Source: Rubidibacter lacunae KORDI 51-2
GTDB lineage: Bacteria > Cyanobacteriota > Cyanobacteriia > Cyanobacteriales > Rubidibacteraceae
Assembly (NCBI RefSeq): GCF_000473895.1
Contig: NZ_ASSJ01000007.1
Span: 1-35,921 of the forward strand
Reading direction: 5' to 3'
DNA: 35,921 nt
Part shown: piece by piece, positions 1-9,684 of the stretch
How the letters are laid out: each line of letters opens with the position of its first letter
How positions within the stretch are numbered: position 1 is the stretch's first letter
Made by a program: the position numbers and the translations under genes
The notes under the pieces: model-generated
Database searches by the model: none
The model's input: only the letters and a program-made list of their open reading frames with translations
Told to the model about the DNA's origin: nothing

Positions 1-128
1 TCCAGGCTAGTCTGAGTGGCTGTTGCGATGCGTTATGCGAGCACCGTAAGGCGAGCGCAGCTCGTTGACGGACACCCCAATCTTCTCCTGCATTCCAGAT
101 CTGGGTCTGGCGATAGGTTCCCGACCAG

Positions 129-1268
129 TTATGATTCACCCGGTGGCTGATAGCCCCAGCGCTCGCAATAGCGTCCCCAGTGCTGTCGGACGAGCGCGTT
201 GTCTTCATCGGCAAATCGATAATGGTTTTTGCGATACGTTTCCTGGGCGTCCAAGTAAGTTTGAAAATGCGATCGCTCGGCGGCGAAGTCTCCGATTGCT
301 AACGCCGCGTAAATTTTCTCCACGTGACTGAGGGGATCGCGCTCGAAGTCCTCGAAGCGCAGCTCGATAAACTCGTTGGGTGATAAGTCGGCGACGTCAC
401 TGTAAAGCGCGTCCAGCATGCGCGGGTAGGTCTGGACCACGACCTCGTCTATATCCACATCACCATAAGGCTGGAGTGCCAACTGCACGAATAGCGCCCG
501 ATAGAAATTCCGCATCGATTGAAACACGACGTAGGGATTGCGGTAGATGTGGACGAACTTCGCGCCGGGGAAAAGCGATCGCAACATCGCCACGCGCGCC
601 GTGTAAACCGGGTTTTTGATCAGCGGGCGTTTGCCCGTTTGCAAATAAAGCTTGCGGAAGAACAAGGTGGCTACCTGCTGCCACGTCTCGATCGCCTCGG
701 GCGAACACCCCTCGAAGAAAATACCGGCGTTGAACTGGGCGCGGAAGTGTTTGGGAAAATACAAACCGTGGTAGAACGACACCGTTTGCATGTTGGCCAG
801 GGCAATTTCATCTTCCTGGGGCGAGTCTGGCTGGACTTTCACGCGATCGATATAGCGCCCGGATGGCAGGAGCTTTTCGAGGAACGGGCGCAACAAACTT
901 GCCAGGGTCAAGAAATCCCATGGCAGTCCGGTTGCCAGCGGCGAGACATAGGCAAATTCGGGCGAGCGGCTCAGGAAGTTGTACAAAAACGTCGTGCCGC
1001 TGCGCCAATGTCCGATGATGAAGACTGGCGGTGGCATGTCAGACCCGCGTCCCGCAACGATCGCCCGCTCCAGTAACGTAAACGGCGATCGCAACACTGC
1101 GGTTGCCATCGCCAGCGAGACATGGGGAAGTTGAGCGATCGGCACGAACCCATTCCGGGCCAGCACGCGCACCAGCGTCCCCACGTCGCTGCCCATCAGT
1201 GGGTGCAGCAGGCGCGGCTTCATCGGTGCGATTGGCGCAGTCGCCTGGGTGTCAGTCTTTAGGGTCAT
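129..1268 (-). CDS. Sulfotransferase family protein
   Basis: Predicted PAPS-dependent sulfotransferase of 379 residues that would move a sulfuryl group from PAPS to an unknown acceptor. The 5'-phosphosulfate loop is visible as GHWRSGTT at about residues 86-93, and the 3'-phosphate site as the YRNPYVVFQSMRNFY stretch in the middle of the protein. The open frame extends to 1631, but its first 121 residues are arginine-rich, lie antisense to selU and look non-coding, so the ATG at 1268 (MTLKTD) is chosen. No strong ribosome site precedes it. selU ends 134 bases upstream on the same strand, so co-transcription is possible. The substrate cannot be inferred. Family call is confident, exact start less so. 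Confidence 0.85.
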   Translation of the reverse strand: MTLKTDTQATAPIAPMKPRLLHPLMGSDVGTLVRVLARNGFVPIAQLPHVSLAMATAVLRSPFTLLERAIVAGRGSDMPPPVFIIGHWRSGTTFLYNFLSRSPEFAYVSPLATGLPWDFLTLASLLRPFLEKLLPSGRYIDRVKVQPDSPQEDEIALANMQTVSFYHGLYFPKHFRAQFNAGIFFEGCSPEAIETWQQVATLFFRKLYLQTGKRPLIKNPVYTARVAMLRSLFPGAKFVHIYRNPYVVFQSMRNFYRALFVQLALQPYGDVDIDEVVVQTYPRMLDALYSDVADLSPNEFIELRFEDFERDPLSHVEKIYAALAIGDFAAERSHFQTYLDAQETYRKNHYRFADEDNALVRQHWGRYCERWGYQPPGES

Positions 1269-1402
1269 CGAAGTTCTGAAGAGATATCCAGACGCGATCG
1301 GTAAGCGAATATCGTACACGGCTTGGCAGGCACGCAACCGGATTTGACGTTGGTACCGCGATCGCACAAGCGCGATTCGGATTCCAGGCGATCGCATCGC
1401 GC

Positions 1403-2563
1403 TTAGCTGGAAACAGCTAGTTCGGGAGCGAGTACATCTCGCTCGCCAGACTGCAGGCGAGTTGCCGCGCAATCGATCTCCGCTGCAGTTAGATCGGGAA
1501 CGGATAACTGCCACGTCACGCGCGGATAGTATGCGTGCGCCATCGATCGCTGATAAGTCGGATCGTAGTGACTTTCGAGTAAGTCGCATACCAATTCGGA
1601 GAATTGACCGCGATCGATCGCCTCGCACCATTCCTGCACCTTACGCGTTCCGTGTCGTTCGCGTAATTGCCTCAGCCTGGCTTTTAAAAACTCGGGATGC
1701 TCGACTAAATGAGGATATTCGTCCAACAAGAACCGGACCCGCGAGGCGACTGGAACTTGCACTTCCACGCACTGCGCGTTTTTCATTTGCTGCCACAACG
1801 GGGCTGGCACGTGCAACTGACCGATGCGGTTGCTCTCCGATTCCAGCCACACCGGCCGTCCCGGCTCGCAGCGCTCCAGCGCTTGCCAAACCTCTGACTC
1901 GAACCATTTCTGCGACGGTTGTACTTCCGGTTCGGAGGTCGAGCTTGGCGCGCTCCATTCCTGCCCCAACAGCGATCCGCGATGGTTAGCCAGTCCTTCC
2001 AAGTCGATCGCCTGCGCGCCAACTGCTGCCAGCCGCTGCAGGATGCGGGTTTTCCCCGAGCCCGTCAGCCCGCACAGGATCTGGAACTGCAATCGACCGC
2101 TCAGTTCTGCCACGCGATCGCGGACGTGGTTGCGATAGGTTTTATAGCCACCGCGCACGACGGTTGCCTGCCAGCCGATCTGGAGCAGAACCATTGCCAA
2201 GCTGTTGGATCGCTGACCGCCGCGCCAACAGTAGATCAAGGGTTTGTAGTCTTTGTCGCGATCGCTCAAATGCGTCTCTAAGTGCCGGGCAATGTTTCGA
2301 GACACCAGTGCCGCACCTACTTTGCGAGCGGCAAAGGGCGAGTCTTTTCGATAAAGGGTGCCGACCCACGCACGCTCGTCGTCGTCCAGAACCGGCAGGT
2401 TGACCGCGCCGGGAATGCGGTCCTCTTGAAATTCGCTCGGCGATCGGACGTCGATAATTTCGCTGTAGGTCTTGGGGAGCGGAAACGTCACGTATTCCGG
2501 CGATCGCGCTATCAATGATTCGGTCTCCGATGACGAACTTGTAAGTGGACTCGACCGGCACAT
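1403..2563 (-). CDS. selU: tRNA 2-selenouridine/geranyl-2-thiouridine synthase
   Basis: SelU (MnmH, YbbB) replaces sulfur by selenium in the wobble 2-thiouridine of tRNAs for Lys, Glu and Gln, passing through a geranylated intermediate. The 386-residue protein has the two expected parts. An N-terminal rhodanese domain (about residues 30-145) contains IYCWRGGQRS, with the catalytic Cys at about 112. A P-loop domain contains CGLTGSGKT at about 164-172. Length and order match the family. The start is the first Met of the frame; the first ~25 residues are low in conservation signal and the true start could be slightly internal. A 431-base non-coding stretch lies upstream. Confidence 0.93.
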   Translation of the reverse strand: MCRSSPLTSSSSETESLIARSPEYVTFPLPKTYSEIIDVRSPSEFQEDRIPGAVNLPVLDDDERAWVGTLYRKDSPFAARKVGAALVSRNIARHLETHLSDRDKDYKPLIYCWRGGQRSNSLAMVLLQIGWQATVVRGGYKTYRNHVRDRVAELSGRLQFQILCGLTGSGKTRILQRLAAVGAQAIDLEGLANHRGSLLGQEWSAPSSTSEPEVQPSQKWFESEVWQALERCEPGRPVWLESESNRIGQLHVPAPLWQQMKNAQCVEVQVPVASRVRFLLDEYPHLVEHPEFLKARLRQLRERHGTRKVQEWCEAIDRGQFSELVCDLLESHYDPTYQRSMAHAYYPRVTWQLSVPDLTAAEIDCAATRLQSGERDVLAPELAVSS

Positions 2564-2994
2564 CCCCCTATGTCAGCTTCAGGCTTGTACCTGACGAGGC
2601 GAAGCTGCTCGACGCGCGGCTCATCTGCCATAGTAATCTCGATTCTTCGGAGTCCTCAGGACAACATCCCGCTTCGCGGTTTTCGGGCGATATTGTCAGC
2701 GTTGGTTTGGGGTCGGTTGGTTGAAAAGGCTGTTCGAAAAATCGAATTGCGCGCAATCGAGCCTATGCATCGCGACGAAAGAATAGGATTCTCGAGGCTT
2801 TTCTACACGGGGCGCTCGGGGTAGTCAGATACCCGGCTGGAACCAATTCAGAGAGCCCCTCAAGAAATGCACGCGGACTTCGCACGCGCAATGGGTCGGA
2901 GTTGCACCCGAGTTCCACCGTGCAAGAAGTATTGGAGGGTAGTTATTCTCTAGAGGTTGCGCCGGCTTGAAACGGCTGCAGGCAGAGAGAGGCT
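2564..2994. other. Intergenic stretch, no supported gene
   Basis: These 431 bases separate the start of selU from the end of the small exported protein gene. Short open frames occur on both strands, but they are arginine/serine-rich or lack a start signal and show no family resemblance. I see no RNA gene or clear terminator here. A selU promoter presumably lies in it. Confidence 0.5.
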
Positions 2995-3294
2995 TCAGAA
3001 AATTAGCGGCAGAAACACCTTCAGCATCTGGCGGATTTGTAAGAGCAAGACCGTTTCGCGCACGCTGGAGTCGAGCTGAGGTGGGTACAGCGACTCGCCC
3101 AAGGCGGCTTCGAGCTCCGCATACTCTGCAGGACCTAACGGTCGACCGTCGAGCGGCGACCGCGCGTCGATAATGATTTCGGCCCGCAGGACTTCCTCTG
3201 GCGTATCGTCGGGGGATGGTAAGGCAAGCACGGGAGCAGCGGGAGCAAACGCGCCACAGGCGGCGATGAGACCGGCAGCAATGGGGAATTTCAC
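2995..3294 (-). CDS. Small exported cyanobacterial protein of unknown function
   Basis: A 99-residue protein with a signal peptide: a Lys after the start Met, a hydrophobic Ala-rich stretch to about residue 24, and an AXA-like cleavage region (VLALPS). The mature part is acidic, with the pattern PEEVLRAEIIIDARSPLDG, then a YAELEAAL helix and a C-terminal hydrophobic helix ending LKVFLPLIF. This pattern resembles short proteins widely conserved in cyanobacteria with no known role. It begins 3 bases after the GST gene, so the two form an operon. Location is likely thylakoid lumen or periplasm. A longer frame in another phase over the same DNA is rejected. Confidence 0.75.
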   Translation of the reverse strand: MKFPIAAGLIAACGAFAPAAPVLALPSPDDTPEEVLRAEIIIDARSPLDGRPLGPAEYAELEAALGESLYPPQLDSSVRETVLLLQIRQMLKVFLPLIF

Positions 3295-3297
3295 GGG

Positions 3298-3969
3298 CTA
3301 ATCCTCCAATCCAGGCGGTAGCGGTTCGCGGCAGCGGTGGTGGATTTCGGCAATGCGAGCGAATGCCCAAGGATACTTGTCGCGATAATCTGGAATCCGC
3401 ACCAGCGGGCTGAGCAATGCAGCAGCGGTCAGGTCGGCGTGGCTGAGGGCGTTGCCAACCAGGTATGGCTGCGTTTTCCAGTCGGCGATCGCGTCAAACG
3501 CCAACCGCAGGCGATCGTGCGCCAGAGCCACGGTAGTGGGGGTGATGCCGTACTGGCGGCGGACGACGGCGATCAAAATCTGCGAGAACGGGCTGGGGTC
3601 GAGCTGCTTGCCCGCCCCCGCCCGGAAATCGTAGTACGCGAAACGAGTTGCAGTGCCGATGCTTTCGTCGAACCAGTCTTCCAGCCAATCTGCTTGACGG
3701 CGGAGTTCTGGGGCGCGCGGCATCAGCGGTGGATCGGAAAAAGTTGCTTCAAGATAGCGCAGAATCCGCGTTGAATCGGCGATCGCCTCGGGGGCGCGTT
3801 CTGTCTGCGGCACCAAGACCGGCAGGGTGGTCAGCCCGGTGAGGGGTCTGAGTTTGAGCGCGTGCAATCCCGGCGTTAGATTCTCGACGGTATAGTCGAG
3901 CTGCTTGAAGCCAAGGGCAAGGCGGGCTTTGCGGCAGTAGTGAGACGTGCTGAATTGCAGCAACAGCAT
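3298..3969 (-). CDS. Glutathione S-transferase family protein
   Basis: A 223-residue GST-fold protein. The N-terminal thioredoxin-like domain starts at once with LLQFSTSHYCRKARLAL, where Ser/Cys near residues 7-12 would be the glutathione-activating position. The cis-Pro region TTLPVLV follows at about 47-53 and ADSTRILRYLE at about 63-73. The helical C-terminal domain carries the usual buried-Asp motif NALSHADLTAAALL. The cyanobacterial substrate is unknown; such proteins may act in detoxification or as thiol reductases. It is the first gene of a probable two-gene operon with the small exported protein 3 bases downstream. Confidence 0.88.
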   Translation of the reverse strand: MLLLQFSTSHYCRKARLALGFKQLDYTVENLTPGLHALKLRPLTGLTTLPVLVPQTERAPEAIADSTRILRYLEATFSDPPLMPRAPELRRQADWLEDWFDESIGTATRFAYYDFRAGAGKQLDPSPFSQILIAVVRRQYGITPTTVALAHDRLRLAFDAIADWKTQPYLVGNALSHADLTAAALLSPLVRIPDYRDKYPWAFARIAEIHHRCREPLPPGLED

Positions 3970-4150
3970 GGCGGTGCGATCGCGAAGCCTTCTCTGTCAG
4001 AGTACAGCAGGTTCGCGTACGGTAGGTTCGCGACGCACGGCGCTAGCAGCGGCAGGTGGTGACGCCCGCACTGGCTCGTCCGGTCTCGCGTTGCTCGATG
4101 GCCGGTCTGCGGTCAAAGGGCAGTTCGTGGGGGGGGATGCGCGATCGCCC

Positions 4151-5131
4151 TTAGAGACTTAGGTTTTCCAATTCGCGGCGGGGATTCTGACTGCGGTTGC
4201 CGCGCAACTGTTCGTAGAGATCGCGTTCGGTCGCGCTGAGTTGCTTTGGAGCGGCGATCTCCAAGCGCACGAGCTGGTCGCCGCGATCGCGTTTGGGTCG
4301 CGGCCAGCCCTTGCCGCGCAAGCGCAACGACTGCCCCGACCGTATGCCTGGCGGCACTTTCACAGTTACGGGACCGTCTGGCGTCGGGACGGAAATGTCG
4401 GCGCCCAATACGGCTTCATCTGGTGCGATCGGGACGTCGCAAACTAAGCTGTCGCCTTCAAAACGGAAGAACGAATGGGGTTGAAGCGCGACTTTGAGAT
4501 ACAGGTCGCCGCGCTGGCGGCTATCGTAGGGGCTGGACTGACCCTTGCCACGTACCCGCACCCGCGTGCCGTTTTTCGCGCCGGGAGGAATCCGGACGAC
4601 GATGACCTCGTCGGCTACGCTCAGGCGCTTCTGCACGCCGTGAAACGCCTCAGAAAACGTCAGGCGAATTGTTGCTTCGCGATCGCCAGCGGGCGCGCGA
4701 TCGCCAAAGCCGCTAAAGTCCTCCGCCCCGGTCCGAAACCCCCCAGGGCCGCCGGGATATCCGCGCGGCCGTCCCGTACTGCCGAAGCGGCCGAGCAATT
4801 CGTCGATGAATTCTTCAAAGCTGCCGTACTGACTGAAGTCGAAGCCGCCCATATCGGCCCCGAAGCCCGCTCCCGGTGGACTGCCTTGACGGCCCGCTTG
4901 CTGCCAGTACTGCCCGAATTGGTCGTATTTCTTGCGCTTCTCCGCGTCGGAGAGCACCTCGTAGGCCTCGCTGATTTCTTTGAACCGATTTTCGGCTTGT
5001 TTGTCGCCGGGGTTGCGATCGGGGTGATATTTAAGAGCGAGCTTGCGAAACGCGCGCTTGATGTCTTCGTCGCTCGCGCCCCGCCCGACGCCGAGAACGG
5101 CATAATAATCCTTGAAATCCGTCGATGCCAT
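4151..5131 (-). CDS. DnaJ/CbpA-type J-domain co-chaperone
   Basis: A type II (class B) Hsp40 of 326 residues that would stimulate DnaK ATPase activity and deliver unfolded clients. The J domain covers about residues 7-72 with HPD at 36-38. A Gly/Phe-rich linker follows at about 80-145 (for example [17 protein letters not shown]). There is no cysteine zinc-finger region. Two beta-sandwich client-binding domains follow, with the motifs [18 protein letters not shown] and [19 protein letters not shown]. The ATG at 5131 is directly followed by the J domain, so the start is secure. No dnaK is adjacent. Regulation is not evident from the upstream sequence. Confidence 0.92.
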   Translation of the reverse strand: MASTDFKDYYAVLGVGRGASDEDIKRAFRKLALKYHPDRNPGDKQAENRFKEISEAYEVLSDAEKRKKYDQFGQYWQQAGRQGSPPGAGFGADMGGFDFSQYGSFEEFIDELLGRFGSTGRPRGYPGGPGGFRTGAEDFSGFGDRAPAGDREATIRLTFSEAFHGVQKRLSVADEVIVVRIPPGAKNGTRVRVRGKGQSSPYDSRQRGDLYLKVALQPHSFFRFEGDSLVCDVPIAPDEAVLGADISVPTPDGPVTVKVPPGIRSGQSLRLRGKGWPRPKRDRGDQLVRLEIAAPKQLSATERDLYEQLRGNRSQNPRRELENLSL

Positions 5132-5294
5132 CGTCGCTCGCTCCCCTGCGCGTACTTGCGGGCACTGTGCCGAGACTGGGTGGGACCTCTAGCAGGATGT
5201 TCTTCCCGAGCGGGCAGCAAGACCCACCGCCGGCAGCAATCATCCCAGTGACCGACACGACGTGCCAGCGCTTTACTTCCTAAGGTATTCCCCG

Positions 5295-5858
5295 TTACTC
5301 AGCACAAGGGTAACAGAGGCGATCGCGGTCTGACGTTCGGATATCGCTCTGGTCGCGGCGGGCAATGTCCGCACTCGCTCTGCGTTGGTAGTGCAGCAAC
5401 GCGTCTAAGCCATCGCTATGGGACGGGGGCGCGGCTCGCAGCTTGCGGTCCATGCCCAACATAACTTCGGTTGGAACGACGCGATCGCGGCGGTCGTTGT
5501 GCTGCAGGCACATCGGGAGGGGGAGGTCGAGGAAAACACCGGTGATGCGGGTGAATCCACAGGCGCGGGCGCAAGCTATTGCGTCCCGACGATGGCGGCG
5601 GACCACGTTGGTGGCATCGTAGATCGCACCGGGGCAATGTCCGCGACGGATACTTTCTACAGCCCGACACAAGCGAACTTCTGCGTGTTTCCACACGTGC
5701 AGCCAGCTGCCCTGGATAGCAGCATTTCCGTAAAGGTCGGCGCGGATAGCATCGGTGGAGACGATCTGCGTGTCGGGGAAATCGGTCGCCACGGCGCGCG
5801 CGAAAGTAGATTTGCCGCTACCGGGCAGGCCGATTAGCAGGATGAGCGGAATCGTCAC
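5295..5858 (-). CDS. P-loop AAA/polynucleotide-kinase-like protein
   Basis: A 187-residue ATP-binding protein with a Walker A loop GLPGSGKST at residues 10-18 and a second conserved region IYDATNVVRRHRR at about 79-91. This layout matches the Zeta-toxin/polynucleotide-kinase-like group of small P-loop kinases. The DATN motif is typical of kinases that bind a phosphate-acceptor hydroxyl. The true substrate (RNA or DNA end, or a small molecule) is unknown. No antitoxin-like partner is adjacent, so a toxin role is not supported. It stands alone, 163 bases upstream of the J-protein gene on the same strand. Confidence 0.8.
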   Translation of the reverse strand: MTIPLILLIGLPGSGKSTFARAVATDFPDTQIVSTDAIRADLYGNAAIQGSWLHVWKHAEVRLCRAVESIRRGHCPGAIYDATNVVRRHRRDAIACARACGFTRITGVFLDLPLPMCLQHNDRRDRVVPTEVMLGMDRKLRAAPPSHSDGLDALLHYQRRASADIARRDQSDIRTSDRDRLCYPCAE

Positions 5859-6239
5859 GGGTCGAGCGAGCGGGTCGCGATTGCCTCAACCGTAACCGAT
5901 CGCACCCAAACTAGGCGTACTAAACTCGATCGCGTGCTATGTGGCGGACGGGGTCCCGCTCGCATGGTAAATCTCGCCCGCAATCAGTCCGGGCCGTGGC
6001 GATCGCCCTACTTGCCGGTCCGATTGAGGTGGAAGTTCTTAGTTTGAAGGCGATCGCGCGGTACATCGCACGGTATGACGAGCGGTGGCAAGACTTGGGT
6101 ACGGATTGCGCGCGTGGATTGTCGGCAGGGCGCGTCTGGTGGCGGGTCGGGGGAGTGTCGCGCCGCAGGGCGGATAGCGATCTGCGGAGTCAGTAAACTT
6201 ACATAGGACGCCACCTGCGGTTATGTGGCGCAGGGTGTC
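5859..6239. other. Divergent intergenic stretch
   Basis: These 381 bases lie between the divergently transcribed kinase and rhomboid genes, so promoters for both should be here. HIP1-like octamers are present. A short plus-strand frame (5939-6196) is arginine/serine-rich and not convincing. Confidence 0.5.
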
Positions 6240-7817
6240 ATGACGTTGAATGCGATTCTGCTCCTTCTGAGCAGCCTGTCCTGCGGCTCCTTATTAATGC
6301 AGACGCTGTCGGCGCGTCAGAATCGCGGCTGGTCGGGCGTGAGTGCTGCTATCCTTGGCGCGATCGCTGCTACCCTCGCGATCGCGCCGGGAGCTGCAGG
6401 GTTAGTGGGCGGCGGGTTGTGGCTGACCTTCGTGGTCGTGCCGTTGGTCGGGAAGCAAGGCGTTAGCAGTTTGATGCGCCGCGAGCGCTTCCGGGAAGCG
6501 CGGTGGCTGTCCGCGCGCCTAGCATGGCTGCATCCGGCGGATGGCTGGCCCGACCAACCGCGCCTGCTGCGAGCCCTCGAACTCGGCCAGCGCGGTCAGC
6601 TCGATCGCGCCGCACAACTGCTCGACCCCTATCGGTCCCGTCCTTCGGGTTTCGGGTACGCTGCCGCCACGCTGCTCTACCGCATAGAAGCCCGTTGGGA
6701 CGAATTGCTGCAGTGGATGGACGAGTCCCTGCCGAGCGCCTTGCGGCGAACGCAGCCGACGCTGACGCTGGTTTACTTACGTGCCCTGGGCGAAACCGGC
6801 AAGCTCGACAGTTTGTTGTGGCAGCTGACAACGAGCGCCAAGCTGCTGGCGCGCGCCGGCAATTCCATCAATCTTCACCAGGCACGACTCTACGCGGTAG
6901 CTTTTTGCGGGCGCGAGGATCTGGTCCGCCGACTCTTTGCCGGTCCCCTTGCCGGTTCTTCACTATCGACGCGGAGTTTCTGGCTGGCGACTGCTGCCAT
7001 GGCTGCCGGCGATCGCCGTGCGGGCAGCCAGCAATTGCGTCAGCTGTATGCGGGCAACTCCTCTACCTTAGACCGCGCGATCGACTGGCGTTTGAGGCAT
7101 CCCCCTGCCCTTGCTACCGCCCTTAACCCAGCGGTTCGACAGATCCTCGCGCGGCTCGAAGATGATTTTGTTCAAGAAAGCCGCTATGCCGATGCCGTGA
7201 CGCCAACGTTCAAACTCGCACCACTCACCCTCGCCCTGATCGGCCTCAACATGGCTGTGTTCGGTCTCGAAGCGTGGCTGGGCGGTACCCAGGATCGAGC
7301 AGTGCTGTACCGCCTTGGCGCGCTGGTGCCGTCGGTTGTGGTAGCAGGGGAATGGTGGCGGTTGCTGAGCGCGAACTTTTTGCACTACGGACCGCTCCAC
7401 TTAGGCGGAAACTTGCTGGGACTGTGGTTGTTTGGACCGTATGTCGAACGCGCGTTTGGGTTCGGACGCGCATTGGTGGTGTACTTCACCAGCGGTGTTG
7501 GTGCGATGTTGCTGTTCGTTTTGCTGGCGCTCCAATTCGGCGATCGCGACAGCTTCTTGGTCGGAGCGTCAGCAGCCATTATGGGAACGATCGGCGCTAC
7601 GGTGGCGATCCTGTGGCGCGGCTGGCGAAGAGACAAATCGCGGCTGGCTGGCAAGCGACTGCGGTTGGTGTGTTTCATCATCGGCGCGCAGATGCTGTTC
7701 GATATTGCCGTTCCGCAAGTCAGTTTTCTCGGACACCTGCTCGGGTTGATGTTGGGCTACTTCAGCTCTCTGCTATTGTTGCGACGGTGGGAGTTTCGCG
7801 ACGATCGCGAAGGGTAA
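6240..7817 (+). CDS. Rhomboid-family intramembrane serine protease with TPR-like N-terminal region
   Basis: A 525-residue membrane protein. The N-terminus has two hydrophobic segments (about residues 3-20 and 35-65), then a long helical region to about 320 resembling irregular TPR repeats. The C-terminal rhomboid domain has six or so membrane segments. The catalytic Ser lies in GASAAIMG (about residue 444) and the catalytic His in LGHLLGLMLGY (about 499); HYGPLHLGGN supplies the conserved His/Asn of the oxyanion region. A GTG start at 6225 in frame is possible, but the ATG at 6240 starts directly with the hydrophobic sequence MTLNAILLLL. The downstream DUF554 gene follows 9 bases later, so they form an operon. 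The cleaved substrate is unknown. Confidence 0.88.
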   Translation: MTLNAILLLLSSLSCGSLLMQTLSARQNRGWSGVSAAILGAIAATLAIAPGAAGLVGGGLWLTFVVVPLVGKQGVSSLMRRERFREARWLSARLAWLHPADGWPDQPRLLRALELGQRGQLDRAAQLLDPYRSRPSGFGYAAATLLYRIEARWDELLQWMDESLPSALRRTQPTLTLVYLRALGETGKLDSLLWQLTTSAKLLARAGNSINLHQARLYAVAFCGREDLVRRLFAGPLAGSSLSTRSFWLATAAMAAGDRRAGSQQLRQLYAGNSSTLDRAIDWRLRHPPALATALNPAVRQILARLEDDFVQESRYADAVTPTFKLAPLTLALIGLNMAVFGLEAWLGGTQDRAVLYRLGALVPSVVVAGEWWRLLSANFLHYGPLHLGGNLLGLWLFGPYVERAFGFGRALVVYFTSGVGAMLLFVLLALQFGDRDSFLVGASAAIMGTIGATVAILWRGWRRDKSRLAGKRLRLVCFIIGAQMLFDIAVPQVSFLGHLLGLMLGYFSSLLLLRRWEFRDDREG

Positions 7818-7826
7818 AGGGCGAAC

Positions 7827-8585
7827 TTGAGCGGGGCGATTCTCGAACTGTGGACCAGAACGAGCGGCACGTGGATAAACATTGCCACCGTTATCGCGGG
7901 AACGGTGGCTGGAGCACTCTTGCAGCGGCGCTTGCCACAGCGCGTGCTGCGCGTTATTACCCAAGGTGTCGGCTTGCTGACCCTCTGGCTGGGGTTTTCG
8001 ATGGCCGAGAGCTTGACGGCCGCGGATGCCGGCGCGATCGCCGGGCCGGTGTTAGGTCTGTTGGTGCTGGCGCTCGGCGGCGCGATTGGGGAATGGTGGA
8101 GCATTGAGGAGCGCCTGGCGCGAGTTGGGACGTGGGTGCAACAGCGCTGGCGCGGTCGGGGCAGTTTCACCGATGGGTTCGTTGCAGCCAGCTTGCTCTT
8201 TTGCGTGGGTCCGCTGGCACTCCTCGGTAGTTTGACCAATGGTTCCACCGGCGACAATACGTTGCTGGTGTTGAAGGCGTCGATGGATGGCTTGGCCGCG
8301 ATCGCGCTTGCTAGCACTTACGGCAGTGGGGTCGGGTTTTCGGTGCTGTCGCTGCTGGTTTATCAAGGCGGGCTATCGCTGCTGGCTGGGTGGCTGACGG
8401 GGGCGCTTCCCGACCCGGCAATCGATCCGCGTTTGGCATTGGCGACGGGGGTGGGCGGCTTGACGATTGTTGGTATTGGTTTGGGGCTGCTCGATATCGC
8501 GCGGGTCCGCGTGGCGTCGTTTCTGCCCGCGTTGTTGCTCGCGCCCGGGTTGTACGGTCTGGCAATCTGGCTGCAACAATTTTGA
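7827..8585 (+). CDS. DUF554 family integral membrane protein
   Basis: A 252-residue polytopic membrane protein of the DUF554 (YdfK/YqgA-like) family, whose role is not established. Recognisable words are TWINIATVIAGTVAGALL near the start, then a conserved GFVAASLLFCVGPLALLGSLTNGSTGD segment (given here as landmarks; about residues 116-140), and further Gly-rich membrane helices. It starts with TTG at 7827, preceded by AAAGGG at 7816-7821 as ribosome site. No ATG fits upstream because the rhomboid gene stops at 7817. Tight spacing implies co-translation with the protease. Confidence 0.85.
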   Translation: MSGAILELWTRTSGTWINIATVIAGTVAGALLQRRLPQRVLRVITQGVGLLTLWLGFSMAESLTAADAGAIAGPVLGLLVLALGGAIGEWWSIEERLARVGTWVQQRWRGRGSFTDGFVAASLLFCVGPLALLGSLTNGSTGDNTLLVLKASMDGLAAIALASTYGSGVGFSVLSLLVYQGGLSLLAGWLTGALPDPAIDPRLALATGVGGLTIVGIGLGLLDIARVRVASFLPALLLAPGLYGLAIWLQQF

Positions 8586-8586
8586 A

Positions 8587-8615
8587 TTGCTGCCCGACAG
8601 CTATCTGAGTACAAT
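8587..8615 (+). promoter_or_regulatory. Sigma-70-type promoter for tRNA-Arg
   Basis: A TTGCTG -35 box (8587-8592) and a TACAAT -10 box (8610-8615) are separated by exactly 17 bases. They begin 2 bases after the DUF554 stop codon and point towards the tRNA gene about 75 bases downstream. Confidence 0.6.
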
Positions 8616-8692
8616 GGCGTGTGGAATGGACTTTTGCAAGTCTTCTGGGTCTCTACCCAGCTTGCCTTTCAGGGTTTGTCAGAAGTCTGTCG

Positions 8693-8765
<73 letters not shown>

Positions 8766-9384
8766 TCGCAATCCGGGCCGTACATCTCGCAGTGCGGCCA
8801 CACAATAATTGATTTGTCATTGGCAACAGCGGGCACCGGTCGGGAAAAGGGCTAAGCCCAGATTCGAGTCGATCTCCCGTTTCAGAGCACATGTACGTTT
8901 CATGCGTCTAGCGCCATGGGTACCAGACCGTGAGAGCTGGCCCTGCTCAAAGCCGGACCGGTTCCCCGGCTCGATGTTCTGGTGTCGCGATCGCTGCTTC
9001 AATCACCTCACCGGACACTCCCATTGAGCGGTTGCGCACTCCGGCGAGCGGGTCGAACGCAGCTTGATAATGCGCACCGAAGGCTTGGGCGATCGCGCGC
9101 TCGTCGAGTCTGTCTCGCCCGCTCACCTCATCCAGTAGGAGCAGCAATTGGCAGACCAAGTATCGCACGAGCCCAATCCGCTTTGGACTTGGCGAAACCG
9201 TGGGTCGGTTGCAATAATGACGTACCCGAAGTTCTGTCAGTAAATGAGGTGTATTCTGAGGGCTACTGAGCGCTCTAAAACGCAGGGATGCTCTCGATAC
9301 TATGCCGGTCGTCGGTCTGCTGAATCGCTGAGATCGCCTCGAGTTGGTGCAGAAGACGCTCGAGCTAAGAGCCGCGAGGTCAAT
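8766..9384. other. Non-coding stretch at the edge of the accessory island
   Basis: About 619 bases between the tRNA and the XRE gene. A long minus-strand frame (8947-9984) crosses it. The part at 8947-9150 has protein-like composition, but the frame also runs antisense to the regulator gene and shows no family match. It could be a gene remnant. No attachment-site repeat was recognised. Confidence 0.4.
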
Positions 9385-9684
9385 ATGGCGGCAGTCAAGA
9401 GTCCTATCGGGGATCTCGAAACAATCGCTTGGTCGGCCGCCAAGGGGCAACGATTGCGGGAGCTGCGCGAGCAAGAACGCAAACTCTCGCGCAACAAGCT
9501 CGTTGCTAAGATCCGAGATTCCGGTCACGACATTAGCCCGCAGTACGTGCAGAAGCTGGAAACCGGTTTCAGAACTAGCTCGGGCAAAACTCAAACCGTG
9601 CAGTCGGTGGGAGCGCAAACGCTTCAGGCGATTCTCGGTGCTCTCGATATCCGTCTCGACAAGTTCTTGAGTAGCGCGAATTAA
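9385..9684 (+). CDS. XRE-like helix-turn-helix DNA-binding protein
   Basis: A 99-residue protein with a lambda-repressor-like fold: GQRLRELREQERKLSRNKLV at about residues 19-38 gives helices 1-2, SPQYVQKLETG at about 47-57 is the recognition-helix region, and TLQAILGALDI near 80-90 is the closing helix typical of XRE proteins. The open frame begins earlier at 9244, but the ATG at 9385 is preceded by GAGGT at 9375-9379 and directly starts the folded part. It probably represses itself or neighbouring genes. Its position between tRNA-Arg and an IS110 element suggests an island regulator. An insertion of about 8 residues (RTSSGKTQ) in the loop after the recognition helix is unusual. Confidence 0.72.
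   Translation: MAAVKSPIGDLETIAWSAAKGQRLRELREQERKLSRNKLVAKIRDSGHDISPQYVQKLETGFRTSSGKTQTVQSVGAQTLQAILGALDIRLDKFLSSAN

Noticed and set aside
1269-1631. N-terminal extension of the sulfotransferase frame
   Set aside because: Arginine/serine-rich and antisense in phase to selU; overlaps the end of selU on the same strand.
2825-3370. 181-codon minus-strand frame over the small exported protein
   Set aside because: Out of phase with a protein that has a clear signal peptide and operon spacing; arginine- and cysteine-rich as shadows are.
5939-6196. Short plus-strand frame before the rhomboid gene
   Set aside because: Low-complexity arginine/serine composition, no ribosome site and no family resemblance.
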